A stretch of DNA of 64,000 nt, from NCBI RefSeq assembly GCF_030730925.1, contig NZ_JAVAMB010000016.1, positions 38,536 through 102,535 on the forward strand, read 5' to 3'. Below are positions 41,724 through 50,861 of this stretch, in pieces. The notes beneath the pieces were generated by a model. That model saw only the letters and a program-made list of their open reading frames with translations. It had not been told where the DNA came from and did no database searches. The first letter of the stretch is position 1, and every line of letters begins with the position of its first letter. Origin of the DNA: Flavobacterium sp. DG2-3 (GTDB lineage: Bacteria; Bacteroidota; Bacteroidia; Flavobacteriales; Flavobacteriaceae). The position numbers and the translations under genes were made by a program.

Positions 41724-43142
41724 ATGTCAAATTTACCAGACGAAGCTTTTAGAAATACCATTGGAACAATAGATGAAGGTGGTAAACGAAAATTTATATT
41801 TCCTAAAAAACCGTCTGGTAAATTTTATGATTACAGGAAAATTGTTAGCTATGTTTTATTGGCAATTTTATTCATAAATCCCTTTATCAAAATAAATGGA
41901 AACCAATTTATGATGTTCAATATTATGGAACGTCGTTTTAATATTTTTGGATTTCCTTTTTGGCCTCAGGATTTTTATCTCTTCGTAATTTCAATGCTTA
42001 TCGGCGTTGTATTTATACTCTTATTTACTGTTGTTTTTGGAAGGATTTTTTGTGGCTGGATCTGTCCGCAGACTATTTTTCTCGAAATGGTTTTCCGTCG
42101 AATAGAATATTGGATTGATGGAGACCGTGGTTCTCAGACTCGTTTAGCAAGGCAGGAATGGAATGCCGAGAAAATTAGAAAGAGAGTAACCAAATGGATT
42201 ATCTTCTTCTTAATCTCTTTCCTTATTGCGAATGTCTTTTTAGCTTATTTGGTAGGAAGCGATACATTATTCTTAATGATTGAGCAGGGACCAATAAAGC
42301 AGGCAAGCAACTTTATAGCATTGCTTATATTTACAGGTGTTTTCTATTTTGTTTTTGTATGGTTTCGTGAACAGGTTTGTATAATTGCTTGTCCGTACGG
42401 AAGATTGCAAGGAGTACTTTTAGATAATAAATCTATAAATGTTGCGTACGACTTTGTTCGTGGTGAAAAAGAAGAAGGCCGTGCAAAATTCAATAAAAAA
42501 GAAGATAGAGCATTAACAGGTAAAGGAGATTGTATTGATTGTCTTCAATGTGTTCACGTTTGCCCTATGGGAATTGATATTAGAAACGGAACGCAATTAG
42601 AATGTACAAACTGTACAGCCTGTATAGACGAATGTGATCATATTATGGAATCTGTAGGATTGCCAAAAGGTCTTATTCGATACGCTTCTGAGGACGAAAT
42701 TGCTAAAAAAGAGCCTTTCAAATTTACAGCAAGGATGAAAGGTTATACAGCAGTTCTCTTTATTTTATTGAGTGTTTTTGTTGGAATGCTTTTCTTGAGA
42801 ACAAATGTTCAGGCAGTAGTTTTACGTTTGCCAGGTCAGTTGTTCCAGCATAATGGAGAAAAAATCAGCAATGTCTACACCTATAAAATTGTAAACAAAA
42901 CAATGAAGGATTACAATGATATTCATTTCGAATTAATGGATCACAAAGGCGAAATTAAAAATGTTGGAAAGAAACATTTTAAAATTGCTAAAGAAGGAAT
43001 TTCTCAAGGAACATTGTTTATTGAAATCGATGAGGTTTTATTGGAAAGTGATAAAACAAAATTAAAAATAGGAGTTTATAACGGTTCTGAACTTCTGGAA
43101 ACAACAACAACAAATTTCTTAGGACCACGAAGTTTTAATTAA
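41724..43142 (+). CDS. ccoG: CcoG/FixG polyferredoxin, cbb3 assembly
   Basis: 472 residues. About five membrane helices, FCGWICPQT (NapH-type motif), ACPYGRLQG, then two [4Fe-4S] motifs (CIDCLQCVHVCPMGID and CTNCTACIDECDHIM). After the last helix comes a C-terminal periplasmic Ig-like domain. CcoG reduces copper for the cbb3 assembly pathway in other bacteria. It is 10 bp after ccoP. Confidence 0.93.
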   Translation: MSNLPDEAFRNTIGTIDEGGKRKFIFPKKPSGKFYDYRKIVSYVLLAILFINPFIKINGNQFMMFNIMERRFNIFGFPFWPQDFYLFVISMLIGVVFILLFTVVFGRIFCGWICPQTIFLEMVFRRIEYWIDGDRGSQTRLARQEWNAEKIRKRVTKWIIFFLISFLIANVFLAYLVGSDTLFLMIEQGPIKQASNFIALLIFTGVFYFVFVWFREQVCIIACPYGRLQGVLLDNKSINVAYDFVRGEKEEGRAKFNKKEDRALTGKGDCIDCLQCVHVCPMGIDIRNGTQLECTNCTACIDECDHIMESVGLPKGLIRYASEDEIAKKEPFKFTARMKGYTAVLFILLSVFVGMLFLRTNVQAVVLRLPGQLFQHNGEKISNVYTYKIVNKTMKDYNDIHFELMDHKGEIKNVGKKHFKIAKEGISQGTLFIEIDEVLLESDKTKLKIGVYNGSELLETTTTNFLGPRSFN

Positions 43143-43153
43143 AATATACTATC

Positions 43154-43603
43154 ATGAAATTTAATTGGGGTACTGGTGTTGTCATTGCATTCGGATTGTT
43201 TATGACATTTATTTTATATTTCGTTTTTGAAGTACAGTCAAATTCTAAATATGATAACGATTTGGTTGTCGAAGAATACTACAAACACGATACGCATTTT
43301 CAGGAAGAAATGGCGAGGATTCAAAATGCGCATGATTTACAGCATAAACCAACAATCAAATATACAGAAGACGGTGTTGCTGTAATTTTTCCAGCAGGGT
43401 TTGAAAGCGATAAGGTGAAAGGAAATATTCAATTGTATAGACCTTCCAATAAAAAGTTTGACTTTAATACTCAAATTGCATTAACCAATTCAGAAATAAT
43501 TATTCCGCAGAAAAAATTATTAAAAGGACGATGGGATGTTAATATGGAATGGCAGTATGAAGGCAAAAAATATCTTACTAAAGAAGTTATTTACGTAAAC
43601 TAA
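43154..43603 (+). CDS. ccoH: FixH/CcoH family protein
   Basis: 149 residues. One N-terminal membrane helix (GTGVVIAFGLFMTFILYFVF), then a periplasmic beta-sandwich with YKHDTHFQEEM and a WDVNMEWQYEGKKY ending, as in FixH. Needed for stable cbb3 assembly in other bacteria. It lies between ccoG and the TauE/SafE-like gene, 6 bp from the latter. Confidence 0.87.
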   Translation: MKFNWGTGVVIAFGLFMTFILYFVFEVQSNSKYDNDLVVEEYYKHDTHFQEEMARIQNAHDLQHKPTIKYTEDGVAVIFPAGFESDKVKGNIQLYRPSNKKFDFNTQIALTNSEIIIPQKKLLKGRWDVNMEWQYEGKKYLTKEVIYVN

Positions 43604-43609
43604 AATAAG

Positions 43610-44311
43610 ATGTTATTCTCAGCTTTCTTTTTAGGTTTAATTAGCAGTCTGCATTGCGTTGGAATGTGCGGGCCAATTGCTATGATGCTTCCTGTAGACA
43701 GGCAAAATGAAGCTAAAAAAGTAACACAGATTATGACTTATCATTTCGGACGTTTAACAGCTTATGCTACAATCGGACTGATTTTTGGTTTACTTGGAAG
43801 AGGTTTTTTTCTTGCAGGATTGCAGCAGAAAATGTCGATAATAATCGGTGTAATTATGATTATTGTGGTTTTGATTCCAGAAAAGAAATTTGCTCAGTAT
43901 AATTTTTCTAAACCTGTTTATAAAATCATTTCTAAGATTAAAACCAATCTTGGAAGCCAGTTTAAGAATAAAAGTTACAAATCTCTTTTTACAATTGGTT
44001 TGTTAAACGGATTTTTGCCATGTGGAATGGTGTATGTTGCTTTGTTTGGAGCAATTGCGATGCAAAGTGCAGGTTATGGTATTCTGTATATGCTTTTATT
44101 CGGAATCGGAACTATTCCTTTGATGACTATAGTTGTTTATGTGAATACATTATTGCGATTGCCATTTCGAAATAAAATACAAAAAGCCATTCCGTATGTA
44201 GCGGTTATAATTGGAGTTTTATTTATCCTTCGCGGATTGGGATTGGGAATTCCTTATATTTCTCCTTCTAACATGAGTTTATTTGTGCAGCAGACTCCAA
44301 ACTGCCATTAA
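43610..44311 (+). CDS. TauE/SafE-like (UreH-type) membrane protein, probable cbb3 maturation factor
   Basis: 233 residues, six membrane helices in two inverted halves. Conserved cysteines sit in SLHCVGMCGPIAM (about 15-27) and GFLPCGMVYVALFGA (about 140-154). This is the UreH_2/DsbD-like group annotated as sulfite exporter; the cysteine motifs and its constant position at the end of cco operons point to copper or thiol handling for the oxidase instead. It ends 24 bp before the convergent hemN stop, and I see no hairpin between them. Confidence 0.82.
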   Translation: MLFSAFFLGLISSLHCVGMCGPIAMMLPVDRQNEAKKVTQIMTYHFGRLTAYATIGLIFGLLGRGFFLAGLQQKMSIIIGVIMIIVVLIPEKKFAQYNFSKPVYKIISKIKTNLGSQFKNKSYKSLFTIGLLNGFLPCGMVYVALFGAIAMQSAGYGILYMLLFGIGTIPLMTIVVYVNTLLRLPFRNKIQKAIPYVAVIIGVLFILRGLGLGIPYISPSNMSLFVQQTPNCH

Positions 44312-44335
44312 GAAATAATTCAAAACTAGCTAACC

Positions 44336-45700
44336 CTAGACAGTCATCGAAAACAGATTTGTTTCCGGTGACTTTCTTTTTAGATGTAAATCAAAAGCCA
44401 TACAAATATTACGTACAAAAGGTCTTCCTTCTTCTGTAATTTTGATTTTATTAGTTTCAATAACAATTAAATTATCGTTTTCGATTTCTTTTAAAGCAAT
44501 TAAAACTTCAGGAAGTTCAGTAAAATTTAGTGATTCTGCACTCCAGGATGTTTCTAATTCGCAAGTTAAATTAAGAATGTGTTTTCTAATGATAAGGTCT
44601 TCATTATTTAAAATATGGCCTTTTACAACAGGAAGTTTATCTGCTTCTAAAATATCATAATATTCTTCAAGACTTTTTGTATTTTGAGCAAAGCTGTACC
44701 AGCTATCACTTATGGAGGAAACGCCAAGACCAATCATCACTTGTGTTTTAGAGGCACTATAACCCATAAAATTTCGGTGCAAATTGCCATTATGAGCGGC
44801 TTTGTATAAACTGTCATCGGCTAAAGCAAAATGATCCATGCCAATTTCATGATAACCGTTTTGGATAAGCAGTTTTTTGCCAGTCTCGTATAGTTTTCTT
44901 TTTTCGGCATCCTTTGGAAGGTTTTCTTCATTAAAGCCGCGTTGTCCGTTTCCTTTTATCCATGGAACGTGCGCATAACTGTAAAAAGCTAATCGATCTG
45001 GTTTTAATGAATTTGTTTTCTCAACCGTATCAATTACATCTTCGATGGTTTGAAATGGAAGTCCAAAGATAATATCGTGTCCAATAGAAGTATAGCCAAT
45101 TTCTTTTGCCCAAAAAGTTACTTTAGCAACATTATGAAATGGCTGGATTCTATTAATGGCCTTTTGAACCGTAGCAGAATAATCCTGAACGCCAAAACTT
45201 ACACGACGAAATCCTAAATCATATAATTTTTTAAGCTGTTCGTAAGTGGTGTTATTTGGATGTCCTTCAAAACTGAATTCATGATTTTCTGCTTTTACGG
45301 CATGATCAAAAATTCCGTTAATAAGGTTTTCTAAGTTTTCTTTAGAAAAGAATGTTGGAGTTCCTCCGCCCAAATGTATTTCTTTAATTATTGGTTTTTC
45401 AGGCAGAACGTTACAATACATAGTCCATTCTTTCAGAACCGCCTGAATATATTTTTCTTCTACTGAATGATTTTTGGTAATACGCTTATTGCATCCACAG
45501 AAAGTACACATGCTTTCGCAAAAAGGCAGGTGAATGTATAAACTGATTCCGTTTTTTGAATTGCTTTCAGAAAATGACTGTTGTAGAGTAGTAATCCATT
45601 TTTCTGCTGTAAAGTCAGCTTCATTCCAATATGGAACTGTCGGATAACTAGTATATCTTGGACCTGGGACGTTGTATTTTTGAGTCAAAGAAATTTTCAT
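44336..45700 (-). CDS. hemN: oxygen-independent coproporphyrinogen III oxidase
   Basis: 454 residues from ATG 45700 (MKISLTQKYNVPG). The longer start at 45724 overlaps the -7 element, so it cannot be on the same transcript. Radical-SAM motif CESMCTFCGC (Cys61, Cys65, Cys68), PRYTSYPTVPYW near the N-terminus, and GGGTPTF as the SAM-binding loop. It converts coproporphyrinogen III to protoporphyrinogen IX without oxygen, supplying heme under the same low-oxygen conditions in which cbb3 oxidase is made. An Fnr-like box lies upstream. Confidence 0.93.
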   Translation of the reverse strand: MKISLTQKYNVPGPRYTSYPTVPYWNEADFTAEKWITTLQQSFSESNSKNGISLYIHLPFCESMCTFCGCNKRITKNHSVEEKYIQAVLKEWTMYCNVLPEKPIIKEIHLGGGTPTFFSKENLENLINGIFDHAVKAENHEFSFEGHPNNTTYEQLKKLYDLGFRRVSFGVQDYSATVQKAINRIQPFHNVAKVTFWAKEIGYTSIGHDIIFGLPFQTIEDVIDTVEKTNSLKPDRLAFYSYAHVPWIKGNGQRGFNEENLPKDAEKRKLYETGKKLLIQNGYHEIGMDHFALADDSLYKAAHNGNLHRNFMGYSASKTQVMIGLGVSSISDSWYSFAQNTKSLEEYYDILEADKLPVVKGHILNNEDLIIRKHILNLTCELETSWSAESLNFTELPEVLIALKEIENDNLIVIETNKIKITEEGRPFVRNICMAFDLHLKRKSPETNLFSMTV

Positions 45701-45721
45701 AACGACGGATTTAGTTTTCAT

Positions 45722-45765
45722 CAAAATTAAAACTTCAGGCTAAGACATAAAATGACAAATGTCAT
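45722..45765 (-). promoter_or_regulatory. Fnr-like box plus -7 element for hemN
   Basis: ATGACAAATGTCAT (45752-45765) has perfect 5-bp half sites. On the minus strand its centre (45758.5) is 29.5 bp before TAATTTTG (45729 to 45722). The predicted start site is about 45717, 17 nt before ATG 45700. Confidence 0.78.
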
Positions 45766-45821
45766 ATAACTTGTAAAAAAAAAGAGACCCAAAATTGAGC
45801 CTCTTTTATTGAATTAAATAA

Positions 45822-46298
45822 CTAACGTGATATAGAATCTTGGATGATTTTAAGCCATTTTTTCGCAAACTGATGATCTTGATAAACGCTAATTTGCTTG
45901 ATGCGATCGTCATCAAAATCATAGAATGGAATTATTATTTTTTTAGAAGTTCCTTTTTCTTGAAATTCAAAATCAATTTTAATAATTGTATCAGAACCAG
46001 CATCTGTTGTTGGAATTAATTTGCATGATGCAATTGTATTTAAATCCACATAAGTTGATTCCTGTTGATTTGGATTGAAATTCATTAAAATAAACTTGTT
46101 ATTTTTTTGATCAATAGTTAAGGTCTTATTATTGATCGATTCTGTCAAATCAAATTCTTCTGGATGATTTGGATTGAATCTTTTTTTGATGTTTAAAATT
46201 CTTGATTTGCTTGCTGCAGATGAACGTGCAGAAAAATATACTGGGATAGCGACTATAATTAGAATCACAATACCCATAATTGTGGTAGTAGTTTCCAT
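45822..46298 (-). CDS. hypothetical membrane-anchored protein
   Basis: 158 residues. One N-terminal membrane helix (TTIMGIVILIIVAIPVYFSA), then a soluble domain with strands resembling a PH-like fold (LTIDQKNNKFILMNF, YVDLNTIASCKLI, TSKKIIIPFYDFDDDR). I do not recognise a family. Upstream gap of 106 bp. Confidence 0.6.
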   Translation of the reverse strand: METTTTIMGIVILIIVAIPVYFSARSSAASKSRILNIKKRFNPNHPEEFDLTESINNKTLTIDQKNNKFILMNFNPNQQESTYVDLNTIASCKLIPTTDAGSDTIIKIDFEFQEKGTSKKIIIPFYDFDDDRIKQISVYQDHQFAKKWLKIIQDSISR

Positions 46299-46404
46299 AA
46301 TGTTTTTTAATGAAATAAATAAATGATATGCAAACAGTTTTCTGAATGAAAACGGCTAAGTGATTACTGAAGAATGAATCTTCTAAATAAAATCAGGTAT
46401 TTAT

Positions 46405-46755
46405 TTACCAGAAAAAATGGAAAGCATAGAGTATGACTGAAACCTTTTTACATTGAGTTGTAAAGAGTTTAGTATATGCTGTAACAGTTGAAACAGTTTG
46501 ATGCTGTGGTATTAGTGGTAAAAGCGTATCAAAACATTTTATAATTCCTCCAGTCGGGTTTGTTTTGATGTTTGCGGCAAACTGATAATTTCCCTGTGGC
46601 TGGATAAATGCCGATGAATCAGGAATGTCTTTACAGAAATTAGTATCTGATTTTTCCGTCTCAATTAAGCGCACAGAAGCTTGGTTTGCTTTATAAGCAA
46701 ACAAACCTGCAATTAAAAGCGCAATAAAAATAACGGTTTTACGAATCCAATTCAT
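46405..46755 (-). CDS. hypothetical small exported or membrane protein
   Basis: 116 residues. An N-terminal helix (WIRKTVIFIALLIAGLFAY) is followed by a soluble part with three cysteines (FCKDIP, IIKCFDT, TTQCKK). No known family. The reading frame and an ATG at 46755 look genuine, but I have no other support. Confidence 0.5.
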   Translation of the reverse strand: MNWIRKTVIFIALLIAGLFAYKANQASVRLIETEKSDTNFCKDIPDSSAFIQPQGNYQFAANIKTNPTGGIIKCFDTLLPLIPQHQTVSTVTAYTKLFTTQCKKVSVILYAFHFFW

Positions 46756-46817
46756 GTCGGCGAATTTAAGCCATAAAACGCAATTAAAGAAATTTTAAAG
46801 GATTAATTAACACTCCA

Positions 46818-46845
46818 AAAAAAAGTCCTCAGTTAAACTGGGGAC
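46818..46845 (-). terminator. terminator between DoxX and the upstream gap
   Basis: AGTCCTCAGT pairs with ACTGGGGACT (one G-T pair) around TAA; on the minus strand it is followed by TTTTTTTT, so it terminates the DoxX transcript. Confidence 0.85.
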
Positions 46846-46853
46846 TTATAAGG

Positions 46854-47276
46854 CTATTGTTGCATTTTAAAATAATAGTCTGCAGAGTGTTTGCCGCTTC
46901 CATAAAAGAGAAAGAATATGCAGACAAACAAAACGATTAATGCTAAAATTAAACTTTCGGAATGCATTTGTCCCATAAAATTTATAAGAACGGCACCGAA
47001 TAGAATGGGTAATTGAGCAGCTATTGCCCATCTTGTTAAGAGTCCAAAAATAATCATTATACCACCAATCATGTGGGCTGGAGCAATGTAATGCAGCATA
47101 AACATACCTCCGCCAAACTTGTCAATCGGGGAAATCAAATCATGCAGGTATTGAATATTGGTGACGAAAGAGACACCTTTCATAAATAAAAATCCACCCA
47201 AAACAATACGTACTAAATCAACTGGTAAATAAGTGTGCGAATTTGCCCATTTATTCAAACTTTTTACATTTTCCAT
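46854..47276 (-). CDS. DoxX-family membrane protein
   Basis: 140 residues, four membrane helices. DoxX signature: VDLVRIVLGGFLFMKGVSF, then IAPAHMIGGIMIIFGLLTRWA and FMGQMHSESLILALIVLFVCIFFLFYGSGKHSAD. Function in bacteria is unclear; relatives are linked to thiosulfate:quinone oxidoreductase subunits. Own terminator. Confidence 0.85.
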   Translation of the reverse strand: MENVKSLNKWANSHTYLPVDLVRIVLGGFLFMKGVSFVTNIQYLHDLISPIDKFGGGMFMLHYIAPAHMIGGIMIIFGLLTRWAIAAQLPILFGAVLINFMGQMHSESLILALIVLFVCIFFLFYGSGKHSADYYFKMQQ

Positions 47277-47387
47277 GATGTTGTGTGATTAAAAATTATG
47301 TACTAAGTTACTAATTTTTAATCAGATAATTATTTTTAACACCTTGAAAATAAGTTTTTTGCTTTTTATTTAAAGTATTGCTGTGAA

Positions 47388-48056
47388 TTATTTTTTTTCG
47401 ATTTTTTCCAATCGTTTCTCTAAGTTGCTAATTTTTTTATTCTGTTCAATTGCGTACAATGTTAATTCTTCAATTTTTTGAAGTAATTTGGCGTTGATTT
47501 CTCCTAAATTGACTCCGTCTTTTAAAACTTCTTTTTCTGTTGGGATATTTTCTAAATGTCCTTCCTTAATAATATGTTGTTCTATTTCTTCAAGTGTTGG
47601 CAAATTATATTCTTTTTTAAAAACATAATCTGGCCAATTTAGTAAATCGACTTTTACTTCTTTAGAATGAATAGTACCATTGACATCTAATTTATTAGTT
47701 GGATTTGTATTGCCAATTCCTACATTTCCATCTGTTCCAAGTGTCATAACAAAATTTCCATAACCAGCCATTAGCCACAGGTCATGATTACTTTCTGTAC
47801 CTATTCTGCCTACAACTTTTGAGCCCCAACTTTGATCAGAAAATATTCCTGTTTTCAATAAATTAGAACGAACAAGTAATTTAGCATGTGCAGAAGCATA
47901 AACATCAACGACTTTTTGCCAATTTTGTTGATTATCTGGTGATAATGTTCCAATACCGACATTGCCATCAGAAGGAAATATATTAGTAGATGTTTGAGCA
48001 AAATTATTCTGCAACAAAAATAAAAAGATTATCAAATATTTTTTGTTCATGTTCAT
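47388..48056 (-). CDS. secreted tail-fibre-like protein with C-terminal coiled coil
   Basis: 222 residues; ATG 48056 or 48050. A signal peptide (KYLIIFLFLLQNNFAQ), then two GNVGIG...NP repeats (about residues 31-40 and 110-122) of the kind found in Bacteroidota tail-fibre/S74-like surface proteins. A segment VKVDLLNWPDYVFKKEY follows, then a heptad-rich coiled coil (about 175-222). No autoproteolytic S74 domain follows. Role unknown; such proteins are often trimeric and surface-exposed. Confidence 0.75.
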   Translation of the reverse strand: MNMNKKYLIIFLFLLQNNFAQTSTNIFPSDGNVGIGTLSPDNQQNWQKVVDVYASAHAKLLVRSNLLKTGIFSDQSWGSKVVGRIGTESNHDLWLMAGYGNFVMTLGTDGNVGIGNTNPTNKLDVNGTIHSKEVKVDLLNWPDYVFKKEYNLPTLEEIEQHIIKEGHLENIPTEKEVLKDGVNLGEINAKLLQKIEELTLYAIEQNKKISNLEKRLEKIEKK

Positions 48057-48108
48057 TATGTATTCTACGATTAAATTAGTTATTAAATAATTTTTAATTG
48101 GAAACTAG

Positions 48109-49737
48109 TTAAACTTGAATAACTCCCAGATTAAATGGTTTTTGAATAGGAGCGTGATTTGCTGCTTCGATTCCCATAGAAATCCAATTACGTGTTTCTA
48201 ACGGATCAATAATTGCATCTGTCCAAAGTCTTGAAGCTGCATAATAAGGAGAAGTCTGTTCATCGTATCGTGCTTTTATTTTATTGAAAAGCTCAGTTTC
48301 TTTCTCTTCATCGACTTTTTCTCCTTTCGCTTTAAGCGAAGAAGCTTCAATTTGCGCTAAAACTTTTGCAGCTTGAGTTCCACCCATTACGGCAAGTTCC
48401 GCGCTTGGCCAAGCAAAAATTAATCTAGGATCATACGCTTTTCCGCACATGGCGTAATTTCCAGCTCCGTATGAATTTCCAACAATAACCGTAAATTTTG
48501 GAACAACAGAATTGCTGACCGCATTTACCATTTTAGCACCATCTTTTATAATGCCACCATGTTCAGATTTTGAACCCACCATAAAACCGGTAACGTCTTG
48601 TAAAAAGACTAATGGAATTTTTTTCTGATTGCAGTTGGCAATAAAACGAGTGGCCTTATCGGCGCTGTCAGAATAAATAACGCCACCGAATTGCATTTCG
48701 CCTTTTTTGGTTTTTACCACTTTTCTTTGGTTGGCAATAATCCCGACTGCCCAACCGTCAATTCTGGCGTAACCTGTAATTAAAGATTGTCCGTAACCTT
48801 CTTTATATGCTTCAAATTCTGAATTGTCGACCAAACGTTTGATGATTTCCATCATGTCATATTGTTCAGTTCTAGCTTTGGGAAGTATGCCGTAAATATC
48901 ATTTGGTTCTAAAGCTGGTTTTTCGGCTTTGATTCTGCTGTAACCTGCTTTATCAAAATCACCAATTTTATCTACAATATTTTTAATTTTATCTAAAGCA
49001 TCTTTGTCATCTTTGGCTTTGTAATCGGTAACTCCTGAAATTTCACAGTGTGTTGTCGCGCCGCCTAAAGTTTCATTGTCTATAGTTTCTCCAATTGCTG
49101 CTTTTACCAGATAGCTTCCAGCAAGGAAAATGCTTCCTGTTTTGTCAACAATTAAAGCTTCGTCACTCATAATAGGAAGATATGCACCTCCTGCAACACA
49201 GCTTCCCATAACGACAGCGATTTGAGTAATTCCCATACTGCTCATCTGAGCGTTGTTTCTAAAAATGCGTCCGAAATGTTCTTTATCTGGAAAAATTTCA
49301 TCCTGCATTGGCAGATAAACTCCTGCGCTGTCCACAAGATAAATAATTGGGAGTCTATTTTCCATTGCGATTTCCTGAGCGCGAAGGTTTTTCTTTCCAG
49401 TTATCGGAAACCAAGCTCCAGCTTTCACAGTTGCATCATTGGCCACAACAATACATTGTTTGCCTTTAATGTAACCAATTTTTACAACGACACCTCCCGA
49501 AGGACACCCGCCGTGTTCTGGATACATTCCTTCGCCAGCGAAACCGCCAATTTCAATACTTTTAGAATTTTCATCCAATAAATAAGCAATTCTTTCACGA
49601 GCGGTCATTTTGCCCTCAGCGTGGAGTTTTTCGATTCGTTTTTCTCCTCCGCCCAATTTTACTTTAGCAAATTTTTGTTTTAATTCAGAAAGAAGTAATT
49701 TATTGTGATCTTCGTTTTTATTGAAGTTTAAATCCAT
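48109..49737 (-). CDS. acyl-CoA carboxylase beta (carboxyltransferase) subunit
   Basis: 542 residues. Crotonase-like carboxyltransferase: N-terminal GGGEKRIEKLHAEGKMTARERI, oxyanion loops around MGSCVAGGAYLP and VGNSYGAGNYAMCGKAYDPR. Length and sequence fit methylcrotonyl- or propionyl-CoA carboxylase beta subunits; I favour the former from overall resemblance, with low certainty. No biotin-carrying alpha subunit is adjacent. A CTAAG repeat separates it from lpxD. Confidence 0.87.
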   Translation of the reverse strand: MDLNFNKNEDHNKLLLSELKQKFAKVKLGGGEKRIEKLHAEGKMTARERIAYLLDENSKSIEIGGFAGEGMYPEHGGCPSGGVVVKIGYIKGKQCIVVANDATVKAGAWFPITGKKNLRAQEIAMENRLPIIYLVDSAGVYLPMQDEIFPDKEHFGRIFRNNAQMSSMGITQIAVVMGSCVAGGAYLPIMSDEALIVDKTGSIFLAGSYLVKAAIGETIDNETLGGATTHCEISGVTDYKAKDDKDALDKIKNIVDKIGDFDKAGYSRIKAEKPALEPNDIYGILPKARTEQYDMMEIIKRLVDNSEFEAYKEGYGQSLITGYARIDGWAVGIIANQRKVVKTKKGEMQFGGVIYSDSADKATRFIANCNQKKIPLVFLQDVTGFMVGSKSEHGGIIKDGAKMVNAVSNSVVPKFTVIVGNSYGAGNYAMCGKAYDPRLIFAWPSAELAVMGGTQAAKVLAQIEASSLKAKGEKVDEEKETELFNKIKARYDEQTSPYYAASRLWTDAIIDPLETRNWISMGIEAANHAPIQKPFNLGVIQV

Positions 49738-49797
49738 AATAAAGTATTGATTTTATAAAATAGTGTTGGCTAATTTACAAAATCTGTTGAAATAAAC

Positions 49798-49855
49798 TCT
49801 TAAGCTTCTAAGTTTCTTAGCTCCTAAATAACTTAGAAGCTTAGCAACTCAAAAG
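49798..49855. repeat. CTAAG octamer-period inverted repeat
   Basis: AAGCTTCTAAGT (49802-49813) pairs perfectly with ACTTAGAAGCTT (49831-49842); further CTAAG/CTTAG units flank it. It lies between two co-directional genes, downstream of lpxD. Confidence 0.8.
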
Positions 49856-49862
49856 CTCATAT

Positions 49863-50861
49863 TTATTTTTTAGAAAGACAAACCATTTGTTTTAACAGCG
49901 CCCATTGTTTTAAAGCGTCACGGGCTTCTACAGCTGGATATCCAAGCATAGTTTTGCCTGAAGGAACATCTCCTACAACGCCAGAACCAGCACCAATTGT
50001 TGCGCCATCGCCAATAGTGGTGTGATCTTTTATTGACGCACTTCCGCCAATAATTACGCCGTTACCAAGGGTTACAGATCCCGCAAGACCACTATTTCCA
50101 GCCATTATACAAAATTTACCTAGTTTACTATTGTGGCCAATTTGAACTAGATTGTCTATTTTGCATCCATCACCAAGAACTGTTGAACTAAATTTTCCTC
50201 TATCGATACAAGTATTGGCACCAATTTCGACACAATTGCCAATAATGACATTTCCTATTTGCGGAATTTTAACCAAACCTTTTTCTGAACAAGGTCGAAA
50301 CCCAAAGCCATCTGCTCCAATAGTAGCATTAGGATGAATTATACAATCGTTCCCGATATGACAACGCTCTCGTATAACCGTACCAGACCAGATAGTTGTA
50401 TTTCTCCCGATGGTGCATTCGTCTAAAATGGTCACATTAGGATAAAGTATTGCTCCAGCGCCAATTTCAACTTTTGGACCGATATAGCAGCCAGCGCCAA
50501 TTTTAGCACCTTCGCCAATAATAGCAGTTTCGTCTACAGTAGCAGTTTTGTGAATGTTTGAATGGAAGATAGGGGCTGGAGGAGCAAAAAGGGTTAAAAT
50601 TTGTGACATGGCCAGATCGGCATTTTTTACTTTAATAAAAGCGCGATTTTCACCTGGTTCTATAGAAATGTCTTCGTTAACAACAGCTACTGAAGCATTT
50701 GAGGCCGACCAGTATTTTTCATATTTTTTATTTCCTATAAACGAAATTTCTGAAATGCTAGCTTTTTCAAGTTGTTCTGTGGCTGTAATATATTGTGAAG
50801 TAGCGCCATAAATTACGCCATTGATTATTTCGTTAATCTCGTGAATTGAATAGGATTTCAT
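49863..50861 (-). CDS. lpxD: UDP-3-O-acylglucosamine N-acyltransferase (LpxD family)
   Basis: 332 residues. An N-terminal LpxD uridine-binding domain (about 1-100) is followed by a left-handed beta-helix of about ten hexapeptide turns. The catalytic His is in VQIGHNSKLG (about 245), with ADGFGFRP shortly before. It adds the N-linked acyl chain in lipid A synthesis. Many Bacteroidota carry more than one LpxD-like gene, and the lpxA/lpxC genes are not adjacent here, so it may be the secondary copy. Confidence 0.88.
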   Translation of the reverse strand: MKSYSIHEINEIINGVIYGATSQYITATEQLEKASISEISFIGNKKYEKYWSASNASVAVVNEDISIEPGENRAFIKVKNADLAMSQILTLFAPPAPIFHSNIHKTATVDETAIIGEGAKIGAGCYIGPKVEIGAGAILYPNVTILDECTIGRNTTIWSGTVIRERCHIGNDCIIHPNATIGADGFGFRPCSEKGLVKIPQIGNVIIGNCVEIGANTCIDRGKFSSTVLGDGCKIDNLVQIGHNSKLGKFCIMAGNSGLAGSVTLGNGVIIGGSASIKDHTTIGDGATIGAGSGVVGDVPSGKTMLGYPAVEARDALKQWALLKQMVCLSKK

